A DNA stretch of 64,000 nt from Azorinus chamasolen (taxonomy: Eukaryota > Mollusca > Bivalvia > Cardiida > Solecurtidae): assembly GCA_963576725.1 (NCBI GenBank), contig OY755252.1, positions 57,810,816 through 57,874,815 on the forward strand. Reading direction: 5' to 3'. Under the pieces are notes generated by a model. It was not told the DNA's origin, did not search any database, and was given only the letters and a program-made list of their open reading frames with translations. The position numbers and the translations under genes were made by a program. Shown here one piece after another: positions 60,512 through 64,000 of the stretch. Numbering within the stretch: position 1 is the first letter of the stretch; every line of letters begins with the position of its first letter.

Positions 60512-60774
60512 ATGTCTCTATTGAGGGGCAAATAAGAGACAAAACAGCAAGCAGCCCTAAATTAAATATTTTACACAGATTGGTTGGAGAAGATAATGTT
60601 AGCCAAATTACTTTCGAAAACATCCAAACAAAGGCATTGATTGATTCAGGATCTATGATTACATCAGTATCAGAAGAATTTTACAACAGCATCAATCCAA
60701 AACCTAAACTGTTGCAGATTTCTGACTTTAATTTGGAAGTTAATGTTGCAAATGGGGAAAACAACCTTTCTTAG
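60505..60774 (+). CDS. pro: Gypsy aspartic protease region (frame -1 to gag)
   Basis: Open for 90 codons from the slippery site to TAG at 60772-60774. Contains the retropepsin catalytic motif KALIDSGSMITSVSEEFY (DSG at 60643-60651). Coding similarity then continues in another frame from about 60765, consistent with loss of one base near 60757-60765. Processes the polyprotein in functional relatives; here it is broken. Confidence 0.8.
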   Translation, partial: HVDVSIEGQIRDKTASSPKLNILHRLVGEDNVSQITFENIQTKALIDSGSMITSVSEEFYNSINPKPKLLQISDFNLEVNVANGENNLS

Positions 60775-60908
60775 GTTATATTGAAGCCAGGATGTCAGTT
60801 CCAGATCTTAATAACAGGACTTATGATATACCTGTTCTTGTTGTACCAACAACGGAATATAATTCTAAAGTGCCTATCATTGTTGGAACAAATTTAATTC
60901 GACTCTGA
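60765..60908 (+). pseudogene. Protease C-terminal segment, displaced frame ending at in-frame TGA
   Basis: Continues the protease reading in the pol frame and reaches TGA at 60906-60908, after which the pol reading resumes. The base loss and stop together separate protease from RT in this copy. Confidence 0.65.
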
Positions 60909-63900
60909 CATGATGAAATAGATGATGATGCAACGATACCACATCAGTGGAACGTAGCTTTCCAAGGAATTTCAAATGATAAAGCTGGTATTGTAAAATC
61001 TACACAGAGATTTGTTCTTCAGCCTTTCGAAGCAAGAACGGTTACCGGTTTTCTAAGGAAGAAGATATCTGCGCCTACAGTTCTAACAGAGTCATGTTCG
61101 AATGGAAATTGTTTAAACAGGATTGCAGTTTGCCCTCGTGTGGTATCTTTAGATCGCCCTGGAACTACAGCCCGTATTCCTGTGAAACTTTTCAACATGT
61201 CAGCAAAACCAGTTGCGATCCCACATAAGTCTAACCTTTGTGAACTGGTTGACGTTAAGGTTTTACGAAACGCTCCAGTGTTTGACGAAAAGAAGACGAA
61301 TATTAGCACAAAGGCTTCTACACAGCAACAGGAAGTGAAAGCGGATAAAGAAACGAAGAAATATTCTGTAGATCTTGAAGCAACCGACTTAACAGAACAA
61401 GAGACAGAACAAGCCAATTGTCTTTTCAAGAAATGGGACCATATATTTTCAAAAGGACCAACAGATCTGGGGTTCACAAATTTGATAGAACATGAGATAC
61501 ATCTGACGGATGATAAACCAATAAAGGAACCACCAAGGCATATACCTCCAGGAATGTTGAATGAGGTGAAGGAAACTATTCAAGATATGTTGGACTGTGA
61601 TGCTATAAGACCTTCATCAAGTCCGTATTCATCAAACGTCGTTTTAGTTCGGAAGAAAGATGGAACGCTCAGAGTATGTTTGGATTTCCGGAAACTCAAC
61701 AAATTGACCATAAAAGATGCATATGCCATTCCAAAGATTGAACATACCTTACATCTACTTTCAGGATCTAAATATTTTTCGACATTAGATTTAAAATCTG
61801 GATATTGGCAAGTTGCAATGAAAGAAAGTGATAAGTACAAAACAGCATTTAATGCAGGACCGGTAGGATTTTTCGAATGTAACCGCATGCCTATGGGATT
61901 ATCGAACAGTCCAGGAACTTTTCAGAGGTTAATGGAACGATGCATGGGTAATCTGAATCTACAAGAATGCTTGATATATCTGGATGATATAATTGTGTTT
62001 TCGCAAACATTCGAGGAACATATAGATCGTCTTGAAGCTGTTTTCTCCAAGTTATCTCAACACAATTTGAAATTGAAGGCAACCAAATGTAAATTCTTCA
62101 AAAGAAAGGTTAAATATCTGGGACACATAGTTTCTGAGGAAGGTATACAAGCTGATCCAGACAAAATTGAAGCTGTGTGTTCTTGGCCAGCACCTAGATC
62201 AGTTAAGGAAGTGAGACAATTTCTTGGATTCACTGGATACTATAGGAAATTCATCAAAGGATATGCCAGCATTGTGAGACCTTTAAATGACCATCTCGTT
62301 GGACAGTGTTCAAAGAAACCTTCAAGATCGAAAAAGAAAATTCCATTTTCATGGGGAACAGAACAACAGACAGCGTTTGACAACATCAAGGAAAAGCTCA
62401 CACAACCACCAGTTTTAGCTTATGCAAACTATCAGCTACCATTCATAGTCTATACAGACGCGTCAGGGACGGGTCTTGGTGCGGTTTTGTATCAAGAGCA
62501 AGGAGGCGTCAAGAGGGTTATTGCTTATGCCAGTCGTAGCTTGAGACAGTCAGAAAGGCATTACCCTGCTCACAAGCTTGAGTTTCTTGCGCTCAAATGG
62601 GCCTTATCTGAAAAGTTTCACGACTACCTCTATGGATGTCGGTTTCAAGTTCTAACAGATAACAATCCCTTGACATATGTACAGACCACAGCCAAGCTGG
62701 ACGCAACATGTCAAAGATGGATGGCTGCACTTTCCTGCTATGACTTTGAGATAAAGTATAGAAGTGGTTTCAAGAATGCAGACGCTGATGGATTGTCACG
62801 GATAATAGAGGAATATGACAAGTCGATTGAGTCCAAAGTGATTGGAGCTTTGACTTTGTCTGCAACGGCCAAAATAGAAAGTTCGCCTCTGGTTTTTAGC
62901 CTTACATCACCAGAAAGAATACCAGAATTAGCCAGTCAACAAGATGAAGAACCATCAGAAGAGCTCGTTCAAAAGTATTCCTTGTCATCAAAGGACTGGA
63001 GGAAGGCTCAACAAGACGACTCTGTGATTTCTACAGTGATTGATCATCTCTTGGAAGGTTCAAGGCCAAGTGCTCCGCATGCCTTGCCTGCTGTACGGAA
63101 ATACTTAAGAGAATGGGATAAACTTGAAATCAGAGATAGAGTTCTTTATCGCCAAGCTTTGTCTGTTGACTTACCAGTAAAACAACTTGTTTTACCAGCC
63201 TGTTTGAGAGACGATATCTTCAACTCTCTTCACGATGATCTTGGTCACCAGGGTCGTGACAGAACAGTATCTCTCTTTAAACAACGCTTTTACTGGCCTG
63301 GTATGGAGGCTTGGATTGAAGACAAGGTTAGACACTGTCCAAGATGTATTTGTAGGAAGTCATTGCAGTCAACAGCTCCACTGATCAACATAACATCATC
63401 TGCGCCAATGGAAGTGATTTGCATGGATTTCTTGAAGGTTGATCGTTCCAAGGGTGGCTTTGAGGATATTTTGGTAGTCACAGACCATTTCACCAGATAT
63501 GCCCAGGCCTATCCTACCAGAAATCAAACGGCAAAGACTACTGCTCGAGTGATTTTTGACAACTTCATCACTCACTATGGATTTCCATCCAGAATTCATA
63601 GTGACCAAGGATCAAATTTCATGTCGTCTCTGATAAAGGAGTTATGTGAAATTGCAGGAGTTGCAAAAACAAATACTACCCCTTACCATGCTATGGGGAA
63701 CGGTATGACTGAGAGATTTAACCAGACACTCTTAAAAATGCTAGGAACACTTGAAGAAAACCAAAAGTCAGATTGGAAAAGCCATATAAATACACTAGTT
63801 CATGCATACAATGTAACACCACATCCTAGTACACAGTTTTCACCATACTTTTTAATGTTCGGTAGACATCCAAAACTAGCTATTGACGCGTTCCTTGGTC

Positions 63901-64000
63901 TTTGTAATGATCAGATCAATTCAAAGGACAAACACGAATACGTCCGGAAACTCCAAGACAGATTGGCGAAGTCATACCAGAAAGCAAGGGAAGCTGCACA
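60909..64000 (+). CDS. pol: Gypsy pol: reverse transcriptase, RNase H, integrase (partial)
   Basis: One uninterrupted frame of 1030 codons open at the window end. RT: KKDGTLRVCLDFRKLN, MPMGLSNSPGTF, and the catalytic YLDDIIVFS (YLDD at 61977-61988). RNase H: TDASGTGLGAVL (about 62454) and the later LTDNNPL. Integrase: zinc-binding HDDLGH (His codons 63231 and 63246) with CPRC (63336-63347), then the catalytic triad Asp 63426, Asp 63603, Glu 63711, giving DDX35E spacing. A C-terminal tail follows. Copies the RNA and inserts the cDNA. The frame after 60909 shows no lesion, so decay is confined to the front. Confidence 0.95.

Larger units (their letters stand above)
59500..64000 (+). mobile_element. 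Ty3/Gypsy LTR retrotransposon, 5' part, runs off window
   Basis: Order: 5' LTR with AATAAA, primer-binding site, short gag, protease, RT, RNase H, integrase (PR-RT-RH-IN, the Ty3/Gypsy order). It is antisense to MTMR9 and lies upstream of the first visible exon, probably in an intron. The left LTR edge cannot be fixed without the 3' LTR, so 59500 is approximate. A one-base frame break near 60760 and an in-frame TGA at 60906 suggest that this copy is no longer intact. Confidence 0.93.

Noticed and set aside
61019..62082. Antisense open frames of 63-152 codons
   Set aside because: They lie opposite the open pol frame with clear RT motifs.

Overview
This window looks like AT-rich, repeat-saturated nuclear DNA of a marine or freshwater invertebrate, most likely a bivalve mollusc. 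The reasons are one intron-rich animal gene, very many small fold-back transposons (MITEs), AACAAGAG...GAGCTAA elements with ~165-bp tandem cores like those described in bivalves, a (CACT)n-tailed retroposon end, and a Ty3/Gypsy retrotransposon. The species call is inference; nothing here is bacterial.

One host gene is recognised: MTMR9, a catalytically dead myotubularin-family pseudophosphatase, on the minus strand. Eleven coding exons were read by eye (59239 down to 25720), with AG/GT boundaries and fully consistent phases, giving 407 codons plus stop. The first ~140 residues (PH-GRAM part) lie beyond the right end of the window. The last intron is ~16.2 kb. Two exons (53.7-54.4 kb and 45.1-45.4 kb) have their 3' end plus splice donor tandemly amplified, 9 and 5 copies. 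In the first array every copy keeps the reading frame open.

Layout: 1-25.7 kb is gene-free DNA downstream of MTMR9, holding MITEs, a decayed LINE 3' end (6.55-7.75 kb), a 1.1-kb long-TIR element (5.3-6.4 kb) and tandem-core elements (15.4-18.1 kb). 25.7-59.2 kb is MTMR9, its introns packed with MITEs that in places abut splice sites. About 59.5-64 kb is the 5' LTR, leader, gag, protease, RT, RNase H and integrase of a Ty3/Gypsy element on the plus strand, antisense to MTMR9 and running off the window.

MITE family names used here (my labels). TTAA-target families: A (CCCTTTCCCTGTTCTA...TATGAGGGAAAGGG), B (CCTCCATAGGC...TTTATGGAGGAAAGGG), C (CTCCATGAATATTC...TTTATGGAGTAAAGGG), D (CCCTTCGCTTGCTATTC...CAGCAAGCGAAGGG), G (CCTTTAGCCTGCTG), N (CCTTTACAGTGCGG). 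TA-target families: E (CAGTAAAACCTCTCTATAAC), E' (CAGTAAAACCCCTCTAAACC), K (CAGTAGAACCTGTCTTAA), L (CAGTGCTCCCTCTCTACAAC). Others: F (palindrome with CCCTATGTTGTGACCACTC), H (GGTCCATGCTTATAAAAC), J and M (AACAAGAG...GAGCTAA), Q and R (unclassified dispersed repeats). 'Plus' orientation means the left end as written comes first. TTAA target duplications and CCCTTT-type ends point to piggyBac-like mobilisation; TA targets point to Tc1/mariner-like mobilisation. No transposase gene for either is present.
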